DNA of 64,000 bases from Methylobacterium sp. J-070 (GCF_022829385.1 NZ_JAKSXX010000235.1:343882-407881); one strand, 5' to 3'; shown: positions 50,295 through 59,465, numbered from the stretch's first letter. Translations and numbers: made by a program. The notes: generated by a model not told the origin, from the letters alone.

Positions 50295-51089
50295 TCAGGC
50301 CGCGACCCAGATCTCGCCCTTGGCGATGGTGGCGAGATCGCCCGAGTAGCGGCGCAGCGGCCGGGCGAGGAGATCAGCGTGCTCGGCGCTGAGGCCGCGC
50401 AGGGACCGCGCCAGGAGCCGCAGGTACACGAGGTCGTGGGTCCCGGTCTCCACGAAGGTCGCAGCCATCCGGCCGTGCGAACCCAGGACGAGGGTGCCGC
50501 GGCGCATGCCGAGACCGGGATGGTCGCCCACGGCGAGGGCGGCCAGGGTGCCGGCGATCATGCGCGAGCCCGCGAAGGCGCCCGCGCGGCCGGCCAGGAT
50601 CATCCCGCGCCGCATCCGGTCGCCGAGATGCGCCCCTGCCGTGCCGCGGATGATCAGCGTCGCGCCGTCGAGCCCCGCCTTGGCGGCGTAGACCGCGCCG
50701 CCGGCGTAGTCCCCGGCGTCGCCCTCGACGGTGATGATGCCGCCGGTCGCTCCGGACGCGGCGTAGGGTCCGGCCGTCCCGGTCACCGTCAGGCGGCCGC
50801 CGGCCATGCCCGCGCCGAGGCGCTGGCCGACGTCGCCGGTCACCCGGATCGTCCCGGCCGACAGGGCGGCGCCGACCCGGTCGAGGCGCTCGTGGCCGCC
50901 CTCGATGGTCAGGCTGTCGGAGCCGTCGAGGGCCACGGAGAAGCAGTCGCCGAGGCGCACGCCCGTGCGGGTGGTCCCGACGTCCAGGCGCTCGGCCTCG
51001 CCTTGGGACAAGCCCTTCAGCGCCAGGGGGTTGATGGCGCGGAAATCCAGCCGCTCGGGCGGGGCCGCGCGCAGGGTGAGGGTGCTCAC
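50295..51089 (-). CDS. fhcC: Formyltransferase/hydrolase complex subunit FhcC
   Basis: FhcC resembles subunit C of archaeal formylmethanofuran dehydrogenase and is part of the complex that moves the formyl group from H4MPT to methylofuran and hydrolyses it to formate. The 264-residue protein is a stack of GXXGXXXG-type repeats forming a beta helix: GTIRVTGDVGQRLGAGMAGG, GIITVEGDAGDYAGGA, GATLIIRGTAGAHLGDRMRRG. It is the last gene of fhcBADC, 3 bases behind fhcD. Confidence 0.95.
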   Translation of the reverse strand: MSTLTLRAAPPERLDFRAINPLALKGLSQGEAERLDVGTTRTGVRLGDCFSVALDGSDSLTIEGGHERLDRVGAALSAGTIRVTGDVGQRLGAGMAGGRLTVTGTAGPYAASGATGGIITVEGDAGDYAGGAVYAAKAGLDGATLIIRGTAGAHLGDRMRRGMILAGRAGAFAGSRMIAGTLAALAVGDHPGLGMRRGTLVLGSHGRMAATFVETGTHDLVYLRLLARSLRGLSAEHADLLARPLRRYSGDLATIAKGEIWVAA

Positions 51090-51092
51090 GGC

Positions 51093-52040
51093 TCAGCCCT
51101 CCGGCTTGGCATCGTCGCGCGCGATCAGGTCGCGCAGGTGATAATGGTGGCGGCCGAGATTGCCGCCGTAATTGCCGGCCGTGACGGCGATCAGCCCGTG
51201 CTTCCCGCCGATTTCGGTCGCCGCGTGCAGGCCGGCGCGCATCGAGTCCGACACGCCCTGCGAGGTCAGGGCATCGATCACGATCTCCAGCACCACGCCG
51301 CATTCGGCCGGGAGCGCCGAGCCGGCCCGCCCCTTCAGGGTCGGGCAATAGGCGTCGTTGGTCGACGCCATCATGCCCTTGGTCCGTCCGCCGACCTTCG
51401 ACCCGGAGCGGACGATGCCCCCCGGGAACGGCAGGATCGCCCCCGGCACCGCCTTGGCGGCCTCCACGGCGATCTCGGCCACCTTCAGCGTCTCGGCGTG
51501 GTTGCGGCCGAGGAACAGCAGGTTGCCGCCGCCGACCGCGCCGTCGACGGCCCGGACCGAGTCCTCGCACAGGAACTCGCCGTCCATCACCGGGATGCGC
51601 CAGTAGCGCCGCGCCTTGCCGGAGGCGTCGGGCAGGCGCTTGGCCACCGCGAAGCCGTCGCCGAAGTAGCGGATCGCGCCGCCGAGCTTGATCTTGTTCG
51701 GCCCGTCCACCCCCGCGTAGCAGGCGGTGCCCGGGCAGGTGAGGATGCACTGGCCGACCCGCTTGATCAGCTGCTCCTTGAGGCCGTTCGGCTCGAAGCC
51801 GAAGAGCAGGATCCGCACGCCGGGGCGCCCGTCCGGCGTCTCCTCCGGCGACAGCTCGGCATCGATCCCGGCCTCGGCGCCGCAGCCGATCACCGAGGTG
51901 GCGAAGCCGGTCATCGTGGTCGCGGCGATCATCGCCCACTTGGCGGTGTCGTTGGTGACCACGATGGCGGTGCCGGCCACATCGAACGCCTCCGCGAAGG
52001 TGTCGATGACCCGGATACCGTTGAGGGAGAGGTCAGACAT
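51093..52040 (-). CDS. fhcD: Formylmethanofuran:H4MPT formyltransferase FhcD
   Basis: FhcD is homologous to archaeal Ftr and transfers the formyl group between H4MPT and methylofuran in the Fhc complex. The 315-residue protein has IRVIDTFAEAFDVAGTAIV at the start, GFATSVIGCGAEAGI, a GQCILTCPGTACYAG motif and the C-terminal ITAGNYGGNLGRHHYHLRDL. Upstream of the ATG on the minus strand is a run of A with only a weak ribosome-binding site. A REP-like hairpin (52069-52092) lies between it and fhcA. Confidence 0.96.
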   Translation of the reverse strand: MSDLSLNGIRVIDTFAEAFDVAGTAIVVTNDTAKWAMIAATTMTGFATSVIGCGAEAGIDAELSPEETPDGRPGVRILLFGFEPNGLKEQLIKRVGQCILTCPGTACYAGVDGPNKIKLGGAIRYFGDGFAVAKRLPDASGKARRYWRIPVMDGEFLCEDSVRAVDGAVGGGNLLFLGRNHAETLKVAEIAVEAAKAVPGAILPFPGGIVRSGSKVGGRTKGMMASTNDAYCPTLKGRAGSALPAECGVVLEIVIDALTSQGVSDSMRAGLHAATEIGGKHGLIAVTAGNYGGNLGRHHYHLRDLIARDDAKPEG

Positions 52041-52068
52041 TTTTTTGGGACTTCCGCGACGGCCAGAT

Positions 52069-52092
52069 CCCTCCCCCCTCTGCGGGGGAGGG
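52069..52092. repeat. REP-like palindrome, copy 2 (inside the fhc operon)
   Basis: CCCTCCCCC (52069-52077) pairs with GGGGGAGGG (52084-52092) around CTCTGC. It lies in the 108-base gap between fhcA and fhcD, which are otherwise parts of one operon, so it could affect the relative level of fhcA/B and fhcD/C. Same type as 40529-40555. Confidence 0.6.
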
Positions 52093-52148
52093 AGGGCGGG
52101 TGCTTGAAAGATCCGGACTACCCTTGAATTCGGCGGACATCGCCATTG

Positions 52149-53789
52149 TCAGGCCCGACATGCGACCTCCTCGAACACGCCCTCGCCGAACGCGGCATCG
52201 GGCACCGCGAAGCTGTCGAGTCCCTCGCCGAACCGCTCCGTGAGGTAGGTATCGGCGCGCTTCGCCATGGCCTTGTCGGCCTCGACGGTGAGCGACAGCG
52301 TGCGCCCGGTGCGCCACTCCACCACCTCGCCGTCCTCGACGATCGGCACGCCGTCCTTGAGGACGAGCTTCGCGGCGGTGAACATGGCGGTGCGGTCGCT
52401 GTCGTCCCGGTAGACCGCGACGTCGGCCCGGGCGCCGGCCCGGAGATGCCCGCGGTCGGCAAGGCCGAGGAGCTTGGCCGGCCCGGAGCGGGTCAGCTGC
52501 GCGATCTCCGAGAGCGTGTACTCGCGCTCCAGGCCCGGCAGGCTCGAGCGCTCGCCCACGACGCCGGGCAGGGTGGCGATCTCGCGGTCGCGCTCCGACT
52601 TGTCCATCAGCAGGTGGATGATCCGCGGGTACTGGGTGAACGGGCCGCCGTTCGGGTGGTCGGTGGTCAGGATCGTCCGCTCGGGATCGGTGGAGAGCAG
52701 CATGATCTCCAGGCCGATCGCCCATTGCAGCGAGCTGGTCGGGCCCCGGGGCCGGTACAAGAACGGCACCACGCCGCCGCCCTCGGCGTCGCCGGCGTTC
52801 AGCACCCACTTCTTCGGCTTCGCGCCCTTCCGTCCCGCGAACTGCCGCAGGATGTCGAGGGAGACGGTCACGGTCTGGCCGAACACCACCTGCCCGATAT
52901 CGAGGGTCGCGTTCGGGTTGTCGGCGATCGCCTGGGCGATCCGCTCCGCGGCCGAGCGGAAGCCGCCGGTGCCGGGATTGGCTGGATCGACGGCGCCGTA
53001 GGCGTAGAACTGGGCGTGGGCGAAGTGGATGCGTCGGCCTTCCGCCGCATCGAGGGTCGCCATGAAGCTGTCGTCCGCTCCGGGCAGGCCCAGGTTGTTG
53101 CAGTGGACGTGGAGCGGGTGCGGGACGCCGATCTCTTCGACCGCGTCGAGGAGCGAGCCCATGATCTGGCGCGTCGACAGCCCGTAGCAGGGGATCTCGT
53201 CGTCGAGGGAGAGGCGCAGCGCCCCGTCCTTGAAGGCGGAGGCGCCGCCGGCGTTGATGCACTTCACCCCGAGCCCGCGGGACTGGGCGACCGAGAGGGC
53301 GACGAGGTCGCGGACCGCATCGCCGCCCTGCCGCTCGCGCAGCAGCTGCAGCAGCTGGTCGTCGTTGCCCATCACGGTGAGGGCGCCCCGGTCGAGCAGG
53401 GGGATGTCGGCGAGTTCGAGCTGGGTCCCCAGGGCGTGGGTCGGCGGCATCGCCGGCTCGACCGCCGTCGTGTAGCCCATCCGCGCATAGGTCGCGCCGA
53501 TCCAGGCCGCCGCGCCGCCGGCATGGGCGAAGGGATGGCCGTCCGGGGCGGCCTCGCTCACGTAGAGGTCGGGCAGGAGCAGCCGCGAGGTGATCACGTT
53601 GCCGCCGGCGATGTGCGAGTGCACCTCGACGCCGCCGGCCATGACCACGCAGCCCGCCGCGTCGATCACCGCGTCGGGCTCGCGGCCCGGCGGATCGACC
53701 ACGCGGCCGTCCTCGATCCAGACGTCCCCGACGGAATCGCGGGACGCGGTGGGATCGACGACGCGCCCGCCCCGGATCACGCTCAGCAT
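52149..53789 (-). CDS. fhcA: Formyltransferase/hydrolase complex subunit FhcA
   Basis: FhcA is the hydrolase subunit of Fhc and releases formate from formyl-methylofuran. The 546-residue amidohydrolase has the metal-binding HSH motif in AGGVEVHSHIAGGNV, KCINAGGASAFKDGA with a conserved Lys region, HVHCNNLGLPG, HFAHAQFYAYG and TTDHPNGGPFTQYP with the late Asp. The ATG overlaps the fhcB stop by 7 bases. It belongs to the same family as archaeal FmdA/FwdA. Confidence 0.96.
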   Translation of the reverse strand: MLSVIRGGRVVDPTASRDSVGDVWIEDGRVVDPPGREPDAVIDAAGCVVMAGGVEVHSHIAGGNVITSRLLLPDLYVSEAAPDGHPFAHAGGAAAWIGATYARMGYTTAVEPAMPPTHALGTQLELADIPLLDRGALTVMGNDDQLLQLLRERQGGDAVRDLVALSVAQSRGLGVKCINAGGASAFKDGALRLSLDDEIPCYGLSTRQIMGSLLDAVEEIGVPHPLHVHCNNLGLPGADDSFMATLDAAEGRRIHFAHAQFYAYGAVDPANPGTGGFRSAAERIAQAIADNPNATLDIGQVVFGQTVTVSLDILRQFAGRKGAKPKKWVLNAGDAEGGGVVPFLYRPRGPTSSLQWAIGLEIMLLSTDPERTILTTDHPNGGPFTQYPRIIHLLMDKSERDREIATLPGVVGERSSLPGLEREYTLSEIAQLTRSGPAKLLGLADRGHLRAGARADVAVYRDDSDRTAMFTAAKLVLKDGVPIVEDGEVVEWRTGRTLSLTVEADKAMAKRADTYLTERFGEGLDSFAVPDAAFGEGVFEEVACRA

Positions 53790-54853
53790 GCGGAGTCACT
53801 CCTCGACGCGGGCCGGCTCTTGGCCAGGCGCTCCTTGAGCGCGCGCAGCACCGATGCGGCCGACGGCAGATCCGATGGCGCCGCGGCCGGCCGGAAGGTC
53901 AGCGCGGCGCGCTGCTCGTTCCACAACACGCCGCCGTGGTCGTGGCCGGGGCGGCCGACCGCCACGACCACCTCGGCGCTCTGCGCTTCGGCGTCCGAAA
54001 CCAGCGCCACGGACGGCACCGCGGACAGCCAGTCCGGGCGCGCCACCGGCACGGAGGCGAGCCAGAGCACGGCGTCGACCTCGCCGGCGGCGACCTGCCG
54101 GGCGGCGTCGAAGCGCCAGGGATCGTGCTCGGGCACGCGCCGGCCGAAGCCGCTGCGGGGCGCCTGACCGGTCAGCCAGGCCGAGACCGGGACCACGGCC
54201 CGGTCCTGCCCGGCTCCGTTCACCGCGAGGGTGAAGCAGCGCGTGGTCTCGCACAGCGCCATGGCCAGGCCCTGAAGCATCTCGACGCCGGCCTCGCCGA
54301 GCTCGGCGGGATCGTACAGCAGGACGCCGTACCGGGCGGCGGCGAGGCGGGCGGCGATCTGGCCGGGAAGCGCGTCGCCGGCGAGATGGCCGCGGGCATG
54401 GGCGCTCAGCAGGCCGACGGCCTCCGGCAGCCCGCCCTCCGCGGCCCAGGACAGCGAGGCGGTGGCATTCGCGCCGACCGCCAGCAGGGCGCGCTCCGAT
54501 CCGGCGGCGCGGCCGCGGGTGGGATTGGCATCGATCAGACGTTTCAGGAGCGGGTCCTGCCAGGCGGCGGCGCCCACCACCAGCACCACGTCGGCGCGGC
54601 CCACGGCCTCCGCCGGCGTCGTGGTCAGGGCGCCGCTCCGGCTCAGCGCGCCGAGTTCGGCGTAGGTCCCCACCGAGCCGGCGGTATCGACCGAGGCGCC
54701 GATGCGCCCCGCGAGGTCGAAGGCCCCACGGATCGCCGCCACGTCGGCGCTGAGCCCGGCGATCACCGGTGCGCGCGCCTTGGCGAGGAGGGACGCGGCC
54801 GCCTCGATGGCGGCGTCCGCGTCCGTCGCGCCACCCTTCACCCAGGCTGCCAT
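53783..54853 (-). CDS. fhcB: Formyltransferase/hydrolase complex subunit FhcB
   Basis: FhcB is homologous to the molybdenum/tungsten subunit FmdB of archaeal formylmethanofuran dehydrogenase but works in a complex without redox activity. The 356-residue protein has APVIAGLSADVAAIRGAFDL, SVDTAGSVGTYAELGALSR, and RADVVLVVGAAAWQDPL, the Rossmann-like parts of that fold, but I see no Cys cluster for iron-sulfur and no molybdopterin loop. GAGGGA precedes the ATG at 54853. It is the first gene of fhcBADC; the upstream gap of about 300 bases is shared with the divergent RFAP synthase gene. Confidence 0.94.
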   Translation of the reverse strand: MAAWVKGGATDADAAIEAAASLLAKARAPVIAGLSADVAAIRGAFDLAGRIGASVDTAGSVGTYAELGALSRSGALTTTPAEAVGRADVVLVVGAAAWQDPLLKRLIDANPTRGRAAGSERALLAVGANATASLSWAAEGGLPEAVGLLSAHARGHLAGDALPGQIAARLAAARYGVLLYDPAELGEAGVEMLQGLAMALCETTRCFTLAVNGAGQDRAVVPVSAWLTGQAPRSGFGRRVPEHDPWRFDAARQVAAGEVDAVLWLASVPVARPDWLSAVPSVALVSDAEAQSAEVVVAVGRPGHDHGGVLWNEQRAALTFRPAAAPSDLPSAASVLRALKERLAKSRPASRSDSAC

Positions 54854-55151
54854 GCTCCCTCTCGCAACGTTCTTGCTTGGCTCTCGGAGCGGGCGACGGC
54901 CGTAAGACCGGACGAAGTAGGGTCGCCCCCTGACGGGGCCCCCACAGAGTCGGAATGGCGCGCCCGCCCGGCGAGGTCCGGGCAGACGGCAAACTCGGCA
55001 CGCCGTCGCGGGCCCTAGGTTTGCATTCATCCGCGCACCGCGGCAAGGGGGTCCGGCCGATCGACCTCACGATCCCGCTGCTCCGGCAGCGCGCGGCGTG
55101 GGACAAGCGCGCCGATCATGCGGCCCGCCGGCGGGATTCGAGGGGATTGCG

Positions 55152-56129
55152 GTGGACGAGGTCCCCGAGCGGAACGAGGCGACGGACGACGGCGCTGTGC
55201 GGGTCGAGGCGCCGGCGCGGCTTCATTTCGGGTTTCTGGACCTGCACGGCGGGCTCGGCCGTCGCTTCGGCAGCATCGGGCTCGCCATCGATGAACCCGC
55301 GCTCGCGCTGACCGCGCGCCGTTCGGCCCGCGGCACGGTGGAAGGCCCCGAGGCCGATCGCGTCCGCGGCTACCTCCAGGCCGCCGCGGCCCATCTCGGC
55401 TGCGGCACGGACGTGGCGATGACCGTCGAGCGGGTGATCCCCGCCCATGCGGGCTTCGGCTCCGGCACGCAGCTCGCCCTGTCGGTGGCGGCGGCGCTGG
55501 CGCGCCTGAACCGCTCGCCGTTCGCGGCGGACGCCTTCGCGGACTCCCTGGACCGCGGCAACCGCTCCGGCGTCGGCCTGTGCGCCTTCACGACGGGGGG
55601 CCTGATCGTCGACGGCGGCCGCGGCCCGGATGGGGGACCGCCCCCGGTCATCGCGCGGCTGCCCTATCCGGAGGCCTGGCGGATCGTCCTCATCCTCGAT
55701 TCGAGCATGGCCGGCGTGCACGGCACCCGCGAGGTCGAGGCGTTCCGCGACCTGCCGCGCTTCCCCGAGGCCGAGGCCGCGGAGATCTGCCGGATCACGC
55801 TGATGCAGGTCCTGCCCGCCGTCGCCCTCTCCGAACCGCGGGGGTTCGGATCCGGGATCACCCGGATCCAGGATCTGATCGGCGATCATTTCGCCCCCCA
55901 CCAGGGCGGCCGCTACGCCAGCCCCGCGGTGGCGCAGGCGCTCGCCGCCGCCGCCGCGCAGGGTGTGCCCGGCTACGGTCAGTCCTCCTGGGGTCCGACC
56001 GGCTTCGCGCTGGTGCCCTCGGAGGCCGAGGCCCGGGCCCTGGTGACGAGCCTCGACCGGGGCGGCCCGCTCCGCTTCCTCATTGCCCGCGGCCGCAACA
56101 GCGGCGCGTCGATAACCGGACCGAACTGA
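55152..56129 (+). CDS. Beta-ribofuranosylaminobenzene 5'-phosphate synthase (H4MPT biosynthesis)
   Basis: RFAP synthase joins p-aminobenzoate (or p-hydroxybenzoate) to PRPP at the first committed step of methanopterin synthesis. The 325-residue GHMP-fold protein has APARLHFGFLDLHGGLGRRF at the start, VIPAHAGFGSGTQLALSVAA (the GHMP glycine loop), RGNRSGVGLCAFTTGGLIVDGG and VLPAVALSEPRGFGSGITRIQ near the end. GTG at 55152 has AGGGG just upstream and is preferred. It starts a plus-strand run with mtdB, two ATP-grasp genes, mch, a CitG-like gene and fae. Confidence 0.93.
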   Translation: MDEVPERNEATDDGAVRVEAPARLHFGFLDLHGGLGRRFGSIGLAIDEPALALTARRSARGTVEGPEADRVRGYLQAAAAHLGCGTDVAMTVERVIPAHAGFGSGTQLALSVAAALARLNRSPFAADAFADSLDRGNRSGVGLCAFTTGGLIVDGGRGPDGGPPPVIARLPYPEAWRIVLILDSSMAGVHGTREVEAFRDLPRFPEAEAAEICRITLMQVLPAVALSEPRGFGSGITRIQDLIGDHFAPHQGGRYASPAVAQALAAAAAQGVPGYGQSSWGPTGFALVPSEAEARALVTSLDRGGPLRFLIARGRNSGASITGPN

Positions 56130-56215
56130 GTCGGCCGTTGCGGGCTTGACCCGGGGCACGGCTCCGGGTTTGGACGGTGCGCAGGCGCGCCGGACGCGCG
56201 CCGCACGAGGATGCC

Positions 56216-57109
56216 ATGGCCCGCTCGATCCTCCATATGCTGACGCCCCTCCGGCACATGAGCCCGTTCGACGTGAACATGGCCGTGGATGCCGGCTTCG
56301 AGACGGTCATGACCTACACCGAGGTCAGCCTCGCCGACGTGGTCTCGCTGACCCAGGATTCGATCTTCTCGCGCGCCCCGGCCGACGGCACCCGGACGGG
56401 CATCTTCATCGGCGGCAAGAACGCCGAGGACGCCCTCGACATGGTCGACCGCGCCAAGAAGGCGTTCGTGCCGCCCTTCGTGAACCACGTCTTCGCCGAC
56501 CCGGCGGGCTCCTTCACCACCGGGGCCGCCATGGTGGCGCAGGTCTCCCGCGCGCTGCGGCAGAAATTCAACACCGATCTCACCGGCAAGCGCATCGTGA
56601 TCTTCGGCGGCGCCGGCGTCGTCGCCTACGTGGCGGCGGTGATCGGCGCCCTGCAGGGGGCCACCACCGTGCTGGTCGGCCATGACGGCGAGGAGCGCGT
56701 CTCGAAGATCGCCTTCACGATGAAATGGCGCTTCGGCATCGAGGTCGGCGCCGTCGACGGCACCACGCCCGAGGACCGCCGTGCCGCCATCCGGGACGCG
56801 GACGTGATCCTCTCGGCCGGGCCGGCGGGCATCCCGATCCTCTCGGCGGAGGATCTGGAGGCGGCGCCCAAGCTCCTCGTCGCCTCCGACGTCAACGCCG
56901 TGCCGCCCGCCGGCATCGCGGGCATCGACGTCAACGCGGTCGACGTGCCGCTGCCCACCGGCCGGGGCGTGGGCATCGGCGCGCTGGCGGTCGGCAACGT
57001 GAAGTACCAGACCCAGCGGCAGCTGTTCGACCGGATGCTCGCCTCCGACACGCCGCTCTGCCTCGACTTCCGCGACGCGTACACCCTCGCGGTGGAGATC
57101 GCCGGCTAG
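56216..57109 (+). CDS. mtdB: NAD(P)-dependent methylene-H4MPT dehydrogenase MtdB
   Basis: MtdB oxidises methylene-H4MPT to methenyl-H4MPT with NAD+ or NADP+. The 297-residue protein has MARSILHMLTPLRHMSPFDV, a start that identifies MtdB rather than MtdA, SIFSRAPADGTRTGIFIGG, the VPPFVNHVFADPAGSFTTGA region and the dinucleotide-binding VIFGGAGVVAYVAAVIGAL. It ends PLCLDFRDAYTLAVEIAG. Two ATGs lie five bases apart (56211 and 56216); the second is in frame. The next gene starts 21 bases after its stop. Confidence 0.97.
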   Translation: MARSILHMLTPLRHMSPFDVNMAVDAGFETVMTYTEVSLADVVSLTQDSIFSRAPADGTRTGIFIGGKNAEDALDMVDRAKKAFVPPFVNHVFADPAGSFTTGAAMVAQVSRALRQKFNTDLTGKRIVIFGGAGVVAYVAAVIGALQGATTVLVGHDGEERVSKIAFTMKWRFGIEVGAVDGTTPEDRRAAIRDADVILSAGPAGIPILSAEDLEAAPKLLVASDVNAVPPAGIAGIDVNAVDVPLPTGRGVGIGALAVGNVKYQTQRQLFDRMLASDTPLCLDFRDAYTLAVEIAG

Positions 57110-57130
57110 GGCGATCCGGACCGGTCCCGG

Positions 57131-58282
57131 ATGGCGGACGGGGTCCTGATCGCCGCGCAGGCCGGCCGCGCCCTGGCCGAGGCGGCGCGCCGCGCCGGGC
57201 TTCGCCCCTACGTGGCCGACCTGTTCGGCGATTCCGACACGCTCGCGCTGGCGGAAGCGCACGAGATGCTGCCCGGTCGTCTCGGCGCCGCGCCGGACGG
57301 GGACGCGACCCTGGCGGCGCTCGACCGTCTGGCCGCGATGGCCGGGCCCTCGGTCGGCTTGATCCTCGGCAGCGGCTTCGAGGACGCGCCCGGCCTCGTC
57401 GCCCGGCTCGCCGGCCGGCACCGGCTGATCGGCGCCTCGGCCGACACCCTCGCGGCGCTGAAGGATCCGCAGGCCTTCGCCAGGCTCTGCGCGCGCCTCG
57501 GCGTGCCGCATCCCGCGATCGCGACGGAGCCGCCGGCGGATCCCGCCGGCTGGCTGCTCAAGCGGGGAGGCGGCAGCGGCGGCACGCACATCCGGTCGGC
57601 CACCCGCTCACGGGCGCCCGAGGGCCATTACTTTCAGACCCGGGTGCCGGGACGACCGCACGCGCTGAATTTCGTGGCCGACGGCCGCACGATCCGGATC
57701 CTGGCGATCACCGAGCAATGGTGTGCGCCGACGCCGATCCGGCCCTATCGCTACGCCGGGGCGCTGGTCCGCGGCGTCGGCGAGACCCCGGCGCTGCCGG
57801 GGGGGACCGTCGACGCCATCGCGGACGGCACCGAGCGGATCGTCGCGGCGACCGGCCTGCGCGGGCTCGGCAGCGCCGACGTGCTGGTCGACGGATCGGG
57901 CTGGTGGCTCACCGAGATCAACCCCCGGCCCGGCGCGACGCTCGATGTCCTCGACCGGCGGGCGACGCCGCTGCTGGCGGCGCATATCGCGGCCTGTCTC
58001 GGGACGATGCCGGACCTCGGTCCGTCGCCGGCGGATGCGGCGGCCGCGCAGATCTGTTACGCGGATCGGGAGCATGCGCCCGTCCCGCACGTCGCATGGC
58101 CGGACTACGTGCGCGACCGACCGCGTTCCGGCTCGGTGGTCCGCCGCGATGCACCCCTCTGCACGGTCCTGGCCGAAGGCGCCGACCGGACGGAGGCTTG
58201 CGCCTTGTTGGAGACGCGGACGGCGCGGCTTCGGGCCGGTCTCGCGCGAAAAACGTTACACCCCGAGGAACCCCTGTCATGA
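57131..58282 (+). CDS. ATP-grasp ligase of the H4MPT gene cluster
   Basis: A 383-residue ATP-grasp protein: VLIAAQAGRALAEAARRAGL at the pre-ATP-grasp start, GWLLKRGGGSGGTHIRSA as the ATP lysine/glycine loop, and TEINPRPGATLDVLDRR with the metal-binding Glu and Asn. Conserved between mtdB and mch in methylotrophs and needed for the H4MPT pathway in genetic work on the cluster; the exact ligation is not certain. A ligase of tyramine or pterin with glutamate for methylofuran or methanopterin is a plausible guess. Its stop overlaps the mch ATG by 4 bases. Confidence 0.88.
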   Translation: MADGVLIAAQAGRALAEAARRAGLRPYVADLFGDSDTLALAEAHEMLPGRLGAAPDGDATLAALDRLAAMAGPSVGLILGSGFEDAPGLVARLAGRHRLIGASADTLAALKDPQAFARLCARLGVPHPAIATEPPADPAGWLLKRGGGSGGTHIRSATRSRAPEGHYFQTRVPGRPHALNFVADGRTIRILAITEQWCAPTPIRPYRYAGALVRGVGETPALPGGTVDAIADGTERIVAATGLRGLGSADVLVDGSGWWLTEINPRPGATLDVLDRRATPLLAAHIAACLGTMPDLGPSPADAAAAQICYADREHAPVPHVAWPDYVRDRPRSGSVVRRDAPLCTVLAEGADRTEACALLETRTARLRAGLARKTLHPEEPLS

Positions 58283-59253
58283 GTGCCAGCCAGTCCTATC
58301 CCAGCGTCAACGCGCTCTCGGCGCCGCTCGTCGAGCGGCTCGTGGCGGACGCCGCGACCCTGCGGCTCGCCGTGTCGCAAACGGCCGGCGGCGTTCGGAT
58401 GGTCGATGCCGGCGCCCAGGCGCGGGGCTCGATCGAGGCCGGGCGGCGCATCGCCGAGATCTGCCTCGGCGGCCTCGGCACCGTGACCATCGCGCCGAGC
58501 GGGCCGATCGCGTCGTGGCCGCACTCGGTGACGGTCCACGCGGCCGACCCGGTGCTGGCCTGCCTGGGAAGCCAGTACGCGGGCTGGAGCCTCGCGGACG
58601 ACACCGGGGATTCGGGCTTCTTCGCCCTCGGCTCGGGGCCGGGCCGGGCGGTGGCCGCCGTCGAGGACCTGTACGGCGAACTCGGCTACCGGGATTCCGC
58701 CACCAAGACCGCGCTGGTGCTCGAGGCGGCCGGCGGCCCGCCCGACAGCGTGGTCGCCAAGGTCGCGGAGGCGTCCGGCCTGCGCCCCGATGACCTGACC
58801 TTCATCTTCGCGCCGACCCAGAGCCTCGCCGGTTCCACCCAGGTGGTGGCCCGCGTGCTGGAGGTGGCCCTGCACAAGGCCCACACGGTGGGCTTCGACC
58901 TGCACGCCATCGTCGACGGGATCGGCTCGGCGCCCCTGTCGCCGCCGCATCCGGACTTCATCAAGGCGATGGGCCGCACGAACGACGCGATCATCTACGG
59001 CGGACGCGTTCAGCTCTTCGTCGATGCCGACGATGCGGACGCCAGACAGCTCGCCGAGCAGCTGCCCTCGACCACCTCGAGCGACCACGGCGCCCCCTTC
59101 GCCGACATCTTCGCCCGGGTGAACGGCGACTTCTACAAGATCGACGGCGCCCTGTTCTCGCCGGCCGAGGCGATCGTCACGTCGGTGCGGACTGGCGCCA
59201 CCTACCGCGGCGGCCGCCTGGAGCCGACGCTGGTGGAAGCCTCCTTCGCCTGA
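58279..59253 (+). CDS. mch: Methenyl-H4MPT cyclohydrolase
   Basis: Mch opens methenyl-H4MPT to formyl-H4MPT. The 324-residue protein has the family layout: SVNALSAPLVERLV, GGLGTVTIAPSGP, ACLGSQYAGWSLADDTGD, FALGSGPGRAVAAVEDLYGE and TFIFAPTQSLAGSTQVVARVLE. Its ATG overlaps the ATP-grasp stop (ATGA), so the two are coupled. The product passes to FhcD for formyl transfer. Confidence 0.97.
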   Translation: MSASQSYPSVNALSAPLVERLVADAATLRLAVSQTAGGVRMVDAGAQARGSIEAGRRIAEICLGGLGTVTIAPSGPIASWPHSVTVHAADPVLACLGSQYAGWSLADDTGDSGFFALGSGPGRAVAAVEDLYGELGYRDSATKTALVLEAAGGPPDSVVAKVAEASGLRPDDLTFIFAPTQSLAGSTQVVARVLEVALHKAHTVGFDLHAIVDGIGSAPLSPPHPDFIKAMGRTNDAIIYGGRVQLFVDADDADARQLAEQLPSTTSSDHGAPFADIFARVNGDFYKIDGALFSPAEAIVTSVRTGATYRGGRLEPTLVEASFA

Positions 59254-59324
59254 GGCGCGCGCCGGGCCCCTGGCCGGAGCGGGCGTCGATTGCCGCCGAC
59301 CGGGGCCCCGGTCCTCCCCTCTGT

Positions 59325-59346
59325 CCCTCTCCCGCACGGGAGGGGG
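59325..59346. repeat. REP-like palindrome, copy 3
   Basis: CCCTCTCCC (59325-59333) pairs with GGGAGGGGG (59338-59346) around GCAC, with one T-G wobble position. It is in the 212-base gap between mch and the RimK-like gene. A further CCGGGGCCCCGG palindrome begins at 59300. Same type as 40529-40555 and 52069-52092. Confidence 0.5.
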
Positions 59347-59465
59347 CCCCGTGCGCCGACCCGCCGTCGGACCGCCGCGCACGCCGCGTGTCCGGCGGCG
59401 CCGCTCCCAGCGGGACGCCGCCCTCATCCCATGAAGCGCTTCCATCCGTGACGATCAGGACCCCC

